From Croceibacterium salegens (GTDB lineage Bacteria > Pseudomonadota > Alphaproteobacteria > Sphingomonadales > Sphingomonadaceae), in NCBI RefSeq assembly GCF_009827435.1, contig NZ_WTYM01000057.1:1-64000 (forward strand): a DNA stretch of 64,000 nucleotides, given 5' to 3'. Positions 8,906 through 18,159 of the stretch are shown here, piece after piece. Each line of letters begins with the position of its first letter. Positions within the stretch are counted from its first letter, which is position 1. Both the position numbers and the translations under genes were made by a program. The notes beneath the pieces were generated by a model, which saw only the letters and a program-made list of their open reading frames with translations, was not told the DNA's origin and did not search any database.

Positions 8906-9659
8906 TATTAGTCCGGTATTGCCACCATATCCGTAAAATGGATGGGCCTTCAATAAGATACCGGCGCCAAAGCCGCGTCGGTTCGCTAAGGAGTCGATAT
9001 AGCCATTCGAACGCCATTTTCTGCACCCAGCGCGGAGCACGCTTCTTGGCGCCAACTAGAAATTCGAGCGAAGCGCCGACGCATATGGCAACCCCACTTG
9101 CCTTTCCTCGTCTAAAGATCTCTGCGCACAATAACTCGCTTTGTGGTGAACCAATCGCAAAGAAATAGACCTCGGCGGCGCGTTCCTCGACAAATCTGAT
9201 AATTGCCTTCTGCGCTCGTCTATTCCACCGAACGCCCATGGGCGGCAGGTGATGATGCCAATGGTGAGTTGGGTATCTTGCGTTTAGCTTCTTGATCAAA
9301 TCGAGGTCACCGCCGATCACCGCAAGTGAAATCGGCTTGGATCGATCATCATCCAAGTACTCAAGAGTTAGATCGCTCCCAGGGACCAAGCATAACGAGA
9401 TGCCGAGCGAACGCGCTAACATCTGAAGAATCCGACTGTCGCACAGGCACAAGGAAGCAGTTCGATAGGCTTGCCAAAGTACCGGATCAGGATCACGTGA
9501 ATGTAGTCTCACTAGATGATCGACATTGGGCGTAACCACATATGTAAAGCTTGGGAGACTACATGCATTGATCAAGAATGTCACGACTTCCGTAGAATCG
9601 ATCTGATCAAATTCAATGTCGAATAGTCTTGCTCGCCTGTTTGGACGTTTAACTATCAT
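8856..9659 (-). CDS. WecG/TagA/CpsF family glycosyltransferase (GT26)
   Basis: This is a GT26 transferase that usually adds a sugar such as N-acetylmannosamine(-uronate) or glucose to an undecaprenyl-linked primer. At 267 aa it has the family length. Signatures include YVVTPNVDHLVRL, the SRILQMLARSLG segment, GSDL near residue 115, the nucleotide-binding LAVIGGD, and the conserved C-terminal block FFAIGSPQSELL, GVAICVGASLEFLVG and APRWVQKMAFEWLYRLLSEP. It starts in an ATGA overlap with the stop of the TPR lipoprotein gene, so both are in one minus-strand operon. Its tail overlaps the 3' end of the repaired GT2 frame. Confidence 0.92.
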   Translation of the reverse strand: MIVKRPNRRARLFDIEFDQIDSTEVVTFLINACSLPSFTYVVTPNVDHLVRLHSRDPDPVLWQAYRTASLCLCDSRILQMLARSLGISLCLVPGSDLTLEYLDDDRSKPISLAVIGGDLDLIKKLNARYPTHHWHHHLPPMGVRWNRRAQKAIIRFVEERAAEVYFFAIGSPQSELLCAEIFRRGKASGVAICVGASLEFLVGAKKRAPRWVQKMAFEWLYRLLSEPTRLWRRYLIEGPSILRIWWQYRTNTSRAPVEFDSNSPGTG

Positions 9660-11263
9660 GGCGCTGGGTTCTGACTTAGGAATCTATTCATTCTTGGGCT
9701 CCCCGGGGCAGGGTCGATTCCAAAACGCGTTAGGGCATCTCGAAAACCTTCTGCTGCCTGTCCGACACAATCGGCCGAAGCCGAGTTGCAAACCACTTCG
9801 TATAGGCGCCATGCAGCAAGGGACGCCGGCGAGTTAGTCGTGAAGCGACGCGCGATTGCTACGGCCTCTCGCCGGCGTCCTTCCTGAAGTAGCCAGTCCG
9901 AGTAGGTCTGAGCGATCCGTAAGTTCTGCGGATTTTCATCAAGTGCTTGAGAAAATATGCGGTCGGCACCGTCAAGCTGGCCCATTGCGGTATATGCTCG
10001 AGCAGCGACTAGCCAATTGCTTGCCTGATTTGGGCATTCCGAAGCCGCTTGCTGCGCATCCCTCAAACTGGAGATTAGAAGCCGGAGACCCAAATTGGCC
10101 TCGCTCCTTGCGAGTAATGCGTCGCATTGCGTTGAGTCCCGAATGAGCACAGATTCGGCAGTCCGCTTGGCTTGCGCAAACTCTCCTTCCGCGGCGAGCA
10201 GGCGGGCCAACAGTCCACGCCTATCTTCTTCATCGAGGGTCTCGATGATGCGCCTTGCTGCGGTGTTTCGCCCTTGATCGATCAGAAAGCTGGCCACGCT
10301 CGCTCTTGAGTGAACCGAAGTGCTAGAGGCAATAGCTTCGAACAATTTGTTTGGTGCGTCTTGCGCACCGTATTCCCACCACAAACGCAAGATCTGCTCT
10401 ACGTTGTCAGGCTTTGCTTGATTGTCGAGTAGGACGCTGCTGACGCGATCAATGGCCTTAGTGCGATCGCCCTGCTTGAAAAGCAAATTGGCTTCGTCGA
10501 TGCGCAATTCTAGGTCTTTCGGGCGCAGTTTGCGCAAACGCTCGAATTGGAGTTTCATTTGCTCAGGCCGGCGCAATGTTCGAAAGATTTCGAGCTTCGT
10601 CAGGGCAATTTCAGCGCTATCGCCACCTGGTTGGCTAACGGCATTGACTACATCGAGGGCGTCTTCGGGCATATCCTCCATGAGCAGAGCTCGTGCCTTC
10701 AAGATGGACGCGTTCTCAAAATTAACTTGATCCTTTGGTATCTGATCTGCGTAACTTATCGCTTCGTCGAACCGTCTTTGAATAAAGGCGTGTTGGCCGC
10801 GGATTAGAAGGGCCTCGGGCTGTTGTGGCGCAAGGGCGAGGATTTGCTCCGTGGCTTCAAGCGACTCCCGAAAATGTCCAGTTTCGAGTCCGAGTTGAGA
10901 CACCGCCTGGAGGGCTTCTCCATTTGATCTGTCTAATGCAAGGGCGTCAAAGTAGGCATCAAACGCCTCGCTCGGTGCGCCTGACGCCAACTCAATCCGT
11001 CCTTTCAGGAGATGAAGGTCAACGATATCATCGCGAGCAGCTATCGCCTTGCTAATCGAGCGTTTGGCTTCGGCCAGGTCGCCTCTTTCAAGTTGCTGCT
11101 GTGCCGTGGCGCCAGCGGTCGCAGCCTCATTGGCGCTATCGGAACAGCCGGCGATTGCACCAAGCATTGCAAAGCACAACGTCCCATTGCGGAGCGTTTC
11201 GCGAAAAAACCGGCTAATCGTTTGGACGAATCCTGCTTTCACGCCTACTAGGTATCCCTGCAT
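9656..11263 (-). CDS. TPR-repeat lipoprotein, PEP-CTERM/EPS system type
   Basis: This is a predicted periplasm-facing lipoprotein scaffold. The lipobox AIAGC puts the lipidated Cys at residue 40 after a long N-region, so a start further in (GTG at 11242 or 11227) is possible. Many tetratricopeptide repeats fill the rest of the 535 aa, for example AEAKRSISKAIAARDD, EALLIRGQHAFIQRRFDEAI and WLVAARAYTAMGQLDGADRIF. Long TPR lipoproteins (PrsT-like) are known partners in exosortase-linked polysaccharide loci. By analogy it may bring export and polymerisation proteins together. Its start codon lies only 27 bp from the divergent export gene, so the promoters must overlap coding sequence. Confidence 0.82.
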   Translation of the reverse strand: MQGYLVGVKAGFVQTISRFFRETLRNGTLCFAMLGAIAGCSDSANEAATAGATAQQQLERGDLAEAKRSISKAIAARDDIVDLHLLKGRIELASGAPSEAFDAYFDALALDRSNGEALQAVSQLGLETGHFRESLEATEQILALAPQQPEALLIRGQHAFIQRRFDEAISYADQIPKDQVNFENASILKARALLMEDMPEDALDVVNAVSQPGGDSAEIALTKLEIFRTLRRPEQMKLQFERLRKLRPKDLELRIDEANLLFKQGDRTKAIDRVSSVLLDNQAKPDNVEQILRLWWEYGAQDAPNKLFEAIASSTSVHSRASVASFLIDQGRNTAARRIIETLDEEDRRGLLARLLAAEGEFAQAKRTAESVLIRDSTQCDALLARSEANLGLRLLISSLRDAQQAASECPNQASNWLVAARAYTAMGQLDGADRIFSQALDENPQNLRIAQTYSDWLLQEGRRREAVAIARRFTTNSPASLAAWRLYEVVCNSASADCVGQAAEGFRDALTRFGIDPAPGSPRMNRFLSQNPAP

Positions 11264-11308
11264 AAGGTTTTAAGAATGTTCGATTGAAAGATGGAAGTGA
11301 GCAGTTTC

Positions 11309-11923
11309 ATGTTAACAAAATCGTTCGGCTTTGCTTGCGCGATTGCACTGGCATCCCAAGCCTCCATTGCTCAAGCTCAACAAGGACCCGATAGAGGTGG
11401 GGCGTCGGTACCCGCTTCCACCTATCGCATCAACTCGGGTGACCAACTGGAAATCTATGTCTGGGGCGAAGAGCGATTGCAACGGACGGTCAAGGTTTTG
11501 CCGGACGGCACAATTGCGTTTCCCTTGATCGGACAGATACGTGCTCAGAGTCTCCTTCCCCAAGAACTAGAACAAGTTATTCGCGACGGTCTGAAAGATC
11601 AGTACCGCGGAGAAGCGCCGCAGGTAACAGTTTCAGTTACCTCGCCGTCAGGTATCGAATTTTCGGTCATTGGACAGGTGAATGGCCCCGGCACGTTTAG
11701 CCCCGGACGCTATGTAAATGTACTCGAGGCGCTCAGCATGGCAGGCGGACCCGATGAGTTTGCGAAGTTGGACGACATCGTTATCATCAGGAATATGGGT
11801 GGTCAGCTGCGGGCAATAAGGGTGCAGATCGGCTCCCTCCTGAAAGGTAATGTGAAGAGAGATCAAGTCAGCTACGAGCGTCTTCCTCGGATCGAAACCG
11901 GGGATGTGATTATCGTACCATGA
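11309..11923 (+). CDS. Polysaccharide export protein (Wza/Poly_export family)
   Basis: This is a periplasmic or outer-membrane polysaccharide export protein. A signal peptide (about residues 1-23, ending in an Ala-Gln-rich cleavage region) is followed by the Poly_export domain, with YRINSGDQLEIYVWGEERL and VLPDGTIAFPLIGQI. A SLBB-like segment comes next (FSVIGQVNGPGTFSPGRY, LEALSMAGG). At about 204 aa it is a short, single-SLBB form without the long C-terminal barrel helix of Wza. The separate outer-membrane barrel gene downstream, overlapping by ATGA, may supply the pore. ATG 11291 is an alternative start; 11309 was preferred because the signal peptide begins cleanly there and a GGAAG lies upstream. 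Confidence 0.9.
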   Translation: MLTKSFGFACAIALASQASIAQAQQGPDRGGASVPASTYRINSGDQLEIYVWGEERLQRTVKVLPDGTIAFPLIGQIRAQSLLPQELEQVIRDGLKDQYRGEAPQVTVSVTSPSGIEFSVIGQVNGPGTFSPGRYVNVLEALSMAGGPDEFAKLDDIVIIRNMGGQLRAIRVQIGSLLKGNVKRDQVSYERLPRIETGDVIIVP

Positions 11924-13158
11924 GACAGTCGGAGAAATTGAGGCGCAGTAGTGAGCGCAAAATCCAGATGTTGCTCGCGGCATCGGCGGCTGCGCTGGCT
12001 CCGGCTGGCGGAGCCAGCGCAGATTCCAGAGAGCAGTTGGACATCTCTGTGGGGGGCTCGGCAAGTTCCAACCCGTACTTGCTTCCCAACGATCAAGGTA
12101 CGGATTTTGCAGCAACACTTTCAGTCGATCCTGCGATATTCATGCAGGACGACGTTTCGACCTTTACCCTTCAGGGGCATATTTCTCTTAAGCAGTATAC
12201 TTCTCGGTATGGAACTGATGCGTCCGCTAGCTTCAACGCAAGTGGAACCACGCGTCTGAGCGGGCGAACGAGTCTCTCGTCTAGTTTCAGGATCAGGTCG
12301 AGTAAGACGGCCGTGCAAGATGTCGCCTTCGCCGAAGGCGGCAATGTCTCTGTGTTGCCGCCCGAAAGCTTTCCGCCTGTCGAGGTGCCTGACGTGACGA
12401 CGGCCGGGCGTAAAGGTCGTGTGGATGCGATGGACGGAAGCGCAGTGATTAGTCACGCTCTTTCGCCTGTGGAACAGCTCCAAGTCGGCTTTGACGTCGG
12501 TCGAACAACGGCGGAGGGCGTCGGCACACATGAGATCGCTGCCTCGCAAATTTCGTACAGAAGGCAAGTTTCATTGCGAACATCGGTGAGCGCTTCTGCT
12601 AGTCTTGGCCTCGTAGACTATCGAGATCGGCCATTTGGCGACGCAAGATCCATCATACCAATGATTGGGATACAGCACCAGTTCGGTGAGTTTACGGCTG
12701 CGACCGCGCAAGTCGGCGCTGCTTTCACCGATATCAAGAACGATCTTGGAGGGCATGATAAGGATGTCGGTTTGGCCCTGACTTTCAACTTGTGCGATCG
12801 ACGATCACGTCGAGATCTATGTGCGTCCGCATCGCAGCAGACTCGTCCGACAACCTATGGAGGAGCAAGTACTGTCAGTTTGTTGAGGCTCAGTTATGGT
12901 ATCGACGTGGGGGAAATGAACAGATTATCAATTGCTGGGAGTTATGGCCGGTCTGAAAGCCTCGTTGCTGACTCATTCTTGCAGGATCGAAGAAAATTTG
13001 TGGCCCTTACGTCGTCATATTCACATAATTTGAATGACCGGCTCGTCGCATTTGTTTCTCCAGGGTTTTCCCGAGTGAGCACAAGTAACGGGGGCGGGCG
13101 CCGATCTGATTTCAAAATTGGTGTGGGCATTAGATTGCGAATCGGGGCCTTATCATGA
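11920..13158 (+). CDS. Outer-membrane beta-barrel protein of the EPS operon
   Basis: This 412-aa secreted protein has an Ala-rich signal segment (residues about 15-35) followed by alternating polar/hydrophobic strands throughout. Examples are TFTLQGHISLKQYTSRY, LSGRTSLSSSFRIRSS and SLRTSVSASASLGLVDYRD. It ends in a strand (KIGVGIRLRIGALS), though without a classical terminal aromatic. The pattern fits an outer-membrane barrel, as is common in exosortase-type EPS operons between the export protein and Wzz. Start and stop overlap both neighbours by ATGA, showing tight coupling in an export-barrel-Wzz-kinase operon. No enzymatic motif is visible. A role as the outer-membrane porin for the polymer is inferred. 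Confidence 0.78.
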   Translation: MRQSEKLRRSSERKIQMLLAASAAALAPAGGASADSREQLDISVGGSASSNPYLLPNDQGTDFAATLSVDPAIFMQDDVSTFTLQGHISLKQYTSRYGTDASASFNASGTTRLSGRTSLSSSFRIRSSKTAVQDVAFAEGGNVSVLPPESFPPVEVPDVTTAGRKGRVDAMDGSAVISHALSPVEQLQVGFDVGRTTAEGVGTHEIAASQISYRRQVSLRTSVSASASLGLVDYRDRPFGDARSIIPMIGIQHQFGEFTAATAQVGAAFTDIKNDLGGHDKDVGLALTFNLCDRRSRRDLCASASQQTRPTTYGGASTVSLLRLSYGIDVGEMNRLSIAGSYGRSESLVADSFLQDRRKFVALTSSYSHNLNDRLVAFVSPGFSRVSTSNGGGRRSDFKIGVGIRLRIGALS

Positions 13159-14600
13159 CATTCCCTGACAATGCCGCCGAGCCAGAGGGCGCGATGGGAA
13201 ACTTTCTTTCCCATCTTCCATCGGTACTGTGGGAGCGTCGCTGGTGGATAGTCCTGCCGCTAATCGTGGGACTTCTTTTTTCAACTGCGGCAGTGTTCTT
13301 GATTAAGCCGGTTTATGAATCACAGGCACTTATGCTGGTACAGTCAGCTCAGCTACCAAAAGATGTAATTGGTACAATGGATTCGGAAGTCATTGATCGA
13401 CGTATCGCTAGAATCAAACAGCAAGTAACGAGCCGACCAGACCTCATTTCCATAATTGAGCGGCATGGACTTTACAGTGATGATCGACGCTCGACGTCAC
13501 TCTCCGATGTCATTGACGAAATGCGTGACAGCATTTCAATCACTCCGTCCGTGGTCAACTTGCCCGCCAACCAAGCCGACCAGCGAACAGTCGCCTTTCA
13601 GTTGGCATTCCAGTATTCTGAACCGGTTGCCGCACAAGCCGTTACGCAGGACCTAATGGACCGGATCTTGGAACTTGATGCAAAGGGCAACGTTGAGCAG
13701 GCGACAAATACGGAACAATTCCTATCTGAACAGGCGCGAGGTCTTAAAGAGAATATTGCAGACGTAGAAAGTCAATTGGCAGAAGTTAACGCGCGATATG
13801 GTCGAGTTCTCTCGAGCGGAGGTGGTTATGTCGGCGGTAATCTCGGAAGCTACGACGTTCAAATAGCGTCGTTGCAGCGCGACAATGCCAATCTAATAGC
13901 CCAAAAGGACATGGCGCAATCGTCCGATACGCGCGCTCCCGTGGTAGTAAATGCCGAGGCAGCTCTCGCTGCGGCCCGGGCAGTTTACGCAGAAAATCAT
14001 CCCGACGTTGTATTGGCTAGGCAGCGCCTTGCCGAAGCCAGAGAACTCGCCAAGAATACTGCGCAGAATTTACCATTGCAGTCGATCGATCAACAAATCG
14101 CTTTCAACAATTCTCAAATCGCGACTCTGCGGTCCGCCAAAGCGCAAGAGCAGGCGCAGATGAATTCCCAGATTGCAGCTCAGTCGCAAGGTCCATTGGT
14201 GCAGCAACAGGTTGCAACTTTGCAGCAGAGTCTTTCCGGGCTGAACCAACAATACCAGGAGGTGCAAGCGCGATTGACTGACGCCCGTGCAGGCGTCCGA
14301 GCCGAAGACGAGCAAATGGCGGAACGACTTTCTGTTGTTGAACCTCCGATCATTGCGGATTCGCCAGTTTGGCCGGACCGACTGTTGATATTTGCATTGG
14401 GGATAGGAGGCGGGTTGGCATTCGGGTTTTGCCTTGCCTTGGGAATGGAATTGGTATTGCGACCAATACGGGATCCCGACGAAGTGACGGCGATCACCGG
14501 ACAGGTGCCCTTGGCCATCGTTCCGGTCATTAGGCCGCGAACAAACGTGTACCGCGACAGATTGTCGCGCCTTGTTCCGCATTTCTTTGCACGGGGTTAA
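13155..14600 (+). CDS. Wzz/GumC-type chain-length determinant
   Basis: This inner-membrane polysaccharide co-polymerase controls chain length and interacts with the BY-kinase. The Wzz domain is at the N-terminus, with TM1 at about 31-53 after the Trp/Arg-rich WERRWWIVLPL. A long periplasmic helical/coiled-coil region follows, rich in Gln and Glu (about 170-400). TM2 is at about 412-432 (LLIFALGIGGGLAFGFCLAL), and a short basic cytoplasmic tail ends the protein. It has 481 aa. There is no fused kinase; a separate tyrosine kinase gene follows 12 bp after the stop, the usual split arrangement in proteobacterial EPS operons. Confidence 0.9.
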   Translation: MTFPDNAAEPEGAMGNFLSHLPSVLWERRWWIVLPLIVGLLFSTAAVFLIKPVYESQALMLVQSAQLPKDVIGTMDSEVIDRRIARIKQQVTSRPDLISIIERHGLYSDDRRSTSLSDVIDEMRDSISITPSVVNLPANQADQRTVAFQLAFQYSEPVAAQAVTQDLMDRILELDAKGNVEQATNTEQFLSEQARGLKENIADVESQLAEVNARYGRVLSSGGGYVGGNLGSYDVQIASLQRDNANLIAQKDMAQSSDTRAPVVVNAEAALAAARAVYAENHPDVVLARQRLAEARELAKNTAQNLPLQSIDQQIAFNNSQIATLRSAKAQEQAQMNSQIAAQSQGPLVQQQVATLQQSLSGLNQQYQEVQARLTDARAGVRAEDEQMAERLSVVEPPIIADSPVWPDRLLIFALGIGGGLAFGFCLALGMELVLRPIRDPDEVTAITGQVPLAIVPVIRPRTNVYRDRLSRLVPHFFARG

Positions 14601-14612
14601 GTAGAGGTGACC

Positions 14613-15392
14613 ATGGCAGAAGCCGACCCGCCTGAGCCTTTTTCGCGAACTTTACTGGCACTCGAAAGTATGCCTGTGGTAGATCTGGCGTCGGAAGCGC
14701 TCTTATCCCACAACATAGTGGGCTTTGAAAGCCGCGACATTCGATCGCGACCCTTCAATATTCTGCGGACCCGCTTTACTAAGGGAATAGCTGGCAGGGA
14801 CGCAAGATTGGTCGGGATTACCTCGGCAACGCCGGGAGCGGGAAAGTCGTTCCTGTCGCTAAATCTCGCTGCCTCACTTGCCCGTCTGGCTGAAACGCCA
14901 GTGTATTTGGTCGACCTTGACCTTCGCCGCTCCTCCGTTTCGACTGAACTAGGGCTTGAGGACCGCAACGGACTTGGAGAATATCTCGCGGGAGAAATAG
15001 ATGAGCTTAGCGAGATTGGCGTTCGGATCGAAGGCGTGCCCCTCGCCATTTTTCCGACCGGTAGCGTTCTTGGCAATTCCGCAGAATACCTAGCTACTTC
15101 GCAGTTTGCGAACATGATCGGGAGTCTGCGTGAAAATGCCGATGGGGCGATAGTGCTCTTCGATCTTCCTCCGGTGTTCGCAAGCGATGATGCAATGCTT
15201 TCGATTGAGGCGCTCGACGGTTATCTGCTCGTTGTCGACAGCGGCACCACAAACCGCCGGCAGATCACCGACGCAATGGAGATGCTTCGGCCTTCTCCAT
15301 GTTTGGGCACAATTCTGAATCGCTATAAGGGGGGGCTCACGGACCATTACGGCTACGGAACCGGCGCATACGACAAATACTATAGGACTTAA
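14613..15392 (+). CDS. CpsD/CapB-type BY-kinase (tyrosine autokinase)
   Basis: This cytoplasmic P-loop tyrosine kinase partners with Wzz to regulate polymer length and export. Walker A is TPGAGKSF (about 73-80). Walker A' lies in VYLVDLDLRR and Walker B in IVLFDLPPVF. An RPFNILRTRF segment resembles the family's oligomerisation motif. The last 20 residues carry five Tyr (HYGYGTGAYDKYYR), the expected autophosphorylation cluster. ATG 14613 was chosen over GTG 14607 because AGAGGTG serves as its ribosome binding site. It is the last gene of the export operon; a hairpin with a T-rich flank follows. Confidence 0.92.
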   Translation: MAEADPPEPFSRTLLALESMPVVDLASEALLSHNIVGFESRDIRSRPFNILRTRFTKGIAGRDARLVGITSATPGAGKSFLSLNLAASLARLAETPVYLVDLDLRRSSVSTELGLEDRNGLGEYLAGEIDELSEIGVRIEGVPLAIFPTGSVLGNSAEYLATSQFANMIGSLRENADGAIVLFDLPPVFASDDAMLSIEALDGYLLVVDSGTTNRRQITDAMEMLRPSPCLGTILNRYKGGLTDHYGYGTGAYDKYYRT

Positions 15393-15451
15393 CGCCGCCG
15401 CTCCGATTTAGGATTTTGTGATCCAATTACCTGTGGCTCCACCAAAGTAGG

Positions 15452-15493
15452 ATGAAGGGGCACCCCGAGTCTATCGAGGGAGTGCTCCTTCAT
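15452..15493. terminator. Hairpin terminator between convergent BY-kinase and DUF1996 genes
   Basis: A 12-bp inverted repeat with one G-T mismatch (ATGAAGGGGCAC at 15452-15463, GTGCTCCTTCAT at 15482-15493) is followed by CTTAGTTTTGG on the plus strand. It lies between two convergent genes, so it may act in both directions. The T-tract is short and interrupted, so its strength is uncertain. Confidence 0.65.
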
Positions 15494-15520
15494 CTTAGTT
15501 TTGGTAGCTTGTTGGCCTGA

Positions 15521-16678
15521 TCAGGGACCAATTTGATTTGCGGGAACAGGGACCAGTCGAGGAACAGCCAAGCCGCTCGGGAAATGCGCATTCTTCTTCA
15601 TTGCGCCACCGTCGCCAAAATCTCCATCGGAACAATTGAGCATCTTGTCGATGCAGCCTCTGTGCCAACGATCCAAAATGCTATCTTCCCAAGCGCCGAA
15701 CCAGTCGGAATGAAAGCTACTACCTGGCTCAGCACCAGGCATGTCGCTGGAAAAACGCCATAAACCCGGCACGTCGCCTAGCTCGATGCTAAATTCCGCA
15801 GTCAACGTAAACATTGGCAAGACAAATGGGTGGGTGTCGGGACAGAAGGTCTGGCCCCCGTTGCGCTGCATGTATGCCATGTGCGAACGATGATCTGGAC
15901 TATCGAGGTTCTTTCCGTCCCAACATTTGGGCGAACTGATACTTACAAGCAACTTCTGCCCTGCAGCGCATTGCTGCAATGCATGGGTCATAGTTCCTGG
16001 TGTGCCAATCACTTTCCAGCCATTTACACATTTGAAATGTACTAGAGCCTCCGCATCGGGATTGCCAAACACATATCGAAGGCCCCTGGGGAGGTCTCTC
16101 GGTATGTTTCCGTTGGTCTTAAACCAAGGATCTGAGCTCGGCCGACGCTTGTAATAAATGGCGGCATAGTTTGGACGAATGACATTACCTCTGCCATCCA
16201 ACAGAGCGGGCATCCAATATGCCGATCTGTTTAGTTCGTTTGTACATGTGCTCTCACCGGATGTACGGAGACTTTCATAGGTGGAATTGGCATTGGCAGA
16301 AAGGTTGCCAAAGAACAGGTGCAAGTGAGAGGTCCCAGGTTGGCCCGGATGTACGATCGGGTCATCGTAAGCGACCTGACCAGGTCCGCACAAAAATCGA
16401 AAAGCTCCTACAACATCCGGCGATGCCGAAGCAGGTATGGATACCGATCGGATGAGAGAAGTGATCGACAAGTTCGATTGTACGGGGCTGGGCTCCATAG
16501 CGGCCGCGCTTTGCGTTCCCGTAGGGCTAGGCGAAGGCGACGGCGAAGGCGCCGGCGTAAAGATCGGGGGCGGAGCGTCGGAACCAGGGGCTGGCTGTTT
16601 GGACGCCCCCTCGTCCCTGCACCCTACACATGCCAACAAAATCGCGATTACAATTGAACCGCGGCGACCGTTCCGCAT
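15521..16678 (-). CDS. DUF1996-domain lipoprotein
   Basis: The signal ends in ACVGC (Cys20), so a lipoprotein is expected. A Pro/Ser-rich linker (PSPSPSPSPTG) follows and then a large DUF1996 domain. It shows FLCGPGQVAYDDPIVHPGQPGTS in the opening block, SHLHLFFGN, YWMPALLD, YYKR, ISSPKCWDGKNLDSPDHRSH, and paired Cys residues suggesting disulphides. DUF1996 is best known from secreted fungal proteins, with scattered bacterial members; its biochemical activity is unknown to me. Conserved His and Asp residues could bind metal or glycan. The start has a good GGAGAAG site. Position in an exopolysaccharide locus suggests a surface-glycan-related role (inference). Confidence 0.85.
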   Translation of the reverse strand: MRNGRRGSIVIAILLACVGCRDEGASKQPAPGSDAPPPIFTPAPSPSPSPSPTGTQSAAAMEPSPVQSNLSITSLIRSVSIPASASPDVVGAFRFLCGPGQVAYDDPIVHPGQPGTSHLHLFFGNLSANANSTYESLRTSGESTCTNELNRSAYWMPALLDGRGNVIRPNYAAIYYKRRPSSDPWFKTNGNIPRDLPRGLRYVFGNPDAEALVHFKCVNGWKVIGTPGTMTHALQQCAAGQKLLVSISSPKCWDGKNLDSPDHRSHMAYMQRNGGQTFCPDTHPFVLPMFTLTAEFSIELGDVPGLWRFSSDMPGAEPGSSFHSDWFGAWEDSILDRWHRGCIDKMLNCSDGDFGDGGAMKKNAHFPSGLAVPRLVPVPANQIGP

Positions 16679-17184
16679 CCAGCTTCTCCAAATCTGAAAG
16701 TTGGGCGCTTTGCCTCCGCATGGTTAACGCCAGACTAACAGGTTGCATCCCTGTCCGAGACGGAGTGTCCAAAAAAGGCAAGCCGGTGGCAGTGCGCGGC
16801 AAGTTGAGGAAGATTGTCTTTTCCGGAGCACTGAGGCGCTGGCAATGCGATGCGGGCGGAATGCAAACTTATCGAGTCACGATTGCGTTGTGTCGGGGCC
16901 GGAAGGCAGCTTTCTCAGTCGATGCGATTTGAGCGCTGAATGCCACGTGTGCAAAGTGCTGTTGAACGGCCCACCATTGTATGCGTCCATCTAGATCACA
17001 GGCGGACAAGGAAATGTAACCGTGCGTAGAACCCAACAACATTGGGGGTAGACTCGAACACACAAATGAAGTGCGTCCAACGAAGATGGAAGTAGATTTG
17101 AAGGTTTTAGCCATTATGCCCGTTCTACTTAAAACGCCGCGAGCATTCTCGGAGGTCCATACCCAATCCGGGCAGTGAACTTGG
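16679..17184. other. Intergenic region without a supported gene
   Basis: About 500 bp between two minus-strand genes. Several short open frames exist on both strands (for example 16630-16932 plus and 16869-17207 minus), but none has a family signature, a convincing start site or membrane or signal features. It must contain the promoter for the DUF1996 gene at its left end. No clear hairpin terminator was seen. Confidence 0.5.
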
Positions 17185-18159
17185 TCACTTGTAGAAGATC
17201 GCTCCACGGGGCTTGTTGATCATGGCAGTCCAAGCATAACGCGTCGCGCCGATAAGTTCTGCCAATTTCCCAATCAGTAGAAGCGCTCCTTTGGCCGGTC
17301 CGTGCGCCAGAGAAAGACGAAAAAATTGAGCGATCCAGATCAGCGGTGCGGCCAATAGTCCGGTGGGGCCAAACAGCAGAGCCAATATGATTGCCAATAG
17401 TGGTACTCCCACGCACCAGAAGATGGCTCGACAAAGTTCACGGGCGTATAAGGTCGTGACTGGAGATAGAGCGGTTCTGTGAAATACCTGGGCATATCCA
17501 TACCCGCTTCTCAACGCGCGCAGCCACCATTGGTTAAATCGAAACATGGCGGCATCGTGAACAGTCATGGGAATGCCTAGGCGCCAAATTACCCAGCCGT
17601 GGCTGCGCAAGCGGGCGCATAGTTCGGGTTCTTCACCTGCGATTAGAGTGGGATCATAGGCCGCGACTTCCTGAAATGCGCTCGCTCGCATCATTACATC
17701 GCCTCCACAGGCTAGGCTCAATCCTACCGGTGTATTCCACTCTTCGTCACATAAACGATTGTACAATGTAGCATTTGGAAAGCGCTCTCGACGACGCCCG
17801 CAAACAGCTGCGACATTAGTGTGTGTCTCAAGAAAGCTGAGTGATTGCCTTAGCCAACCGTCCTCGAATTCGCAGTCGCCGTCAACGAACTGGACAAATG
17901 CTGTGCTCGGCCAATGATCGAGCAGGCGCGCAAAACCCTCATTTCGCGCACGCGCCGCGGTGAAAGGAAGGGAGGCATCGAGCTGCACCACGTCTGCGCC
18001 TATCGCGCGAGCATGAGCGACGCTGTCGTCGGTCGATCCGCTGTCGACATACACGACGCGATGGCACTCAAGCATCGACGATAGGCAGCGCCGAAACCGC
18101 TCGCCCTCGTTGCGCCCGATTACAACAATCCCAAGTTTGCCGTATTCACCCAAGTGCAA
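17185..18159 (-). CDS. GT2 family glycosyltransferase
   Basis: This inverting GT-A glycosyltransferase probably extends the lipid-linked repeat unit. The N-terminal GT2 fold shows GIVVIGRNEGERF, YVDSGSTDDS, the DxD-like FVDGDCEFEDGW, and the acceptor-side motif AGEEPELCARLR with the likely catalytic acid. One or two hydrophobic segments near the C-terminus (about 235-275) suggest membrane association. At 324 aa the length is typical. It overlaps the upstream flippase gene by 14 bp, so both are co-transcribed. Confidence 0.88.
   Translation of the reverse strand: MHLGEYGKLGIVVIGRNEGERFRRCLSSMLECHRVVYVDSGSTDDSVAHARAIGADVVQLDASLPFTAARARNEGFARLLDHWPSTAFVQFVDGDCEFEDGWLRQSLSFLETHTNVAAVCGRRRERFPNATLYNRLCDEEWNTPVGLSLACGGDVMMRASAFQEVAAYDPTLIAGEEPELCARLRSHGWVIWRLGIPMTVHDAAMFRFNQWWLRALRSGYGYAQVFHRTALSPVTTLYARELCRAIFWCVGVPLLAIILALLFGPTGLLAAPLIWIAQFFRLSLAHGPAKGALLLIGKLAELIGATRYAWTAMINKPRGAIFYK

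Noticed and set aside
8710-9168. 152-codon frame downstream of the GT2 frameshift
   Set aside because: It is in the same frame as the interrupted N-terminal part but not the one that encodes the natural C-terminus; its translation shows no GT2 features.
16869-17207. 112-codon minus-strand frame in the gap between the DUF1996 and GT2 genes
   Set aside because: It overlaps the GT2 gene end, has no recognisable family or signal and no ribosome binding site.
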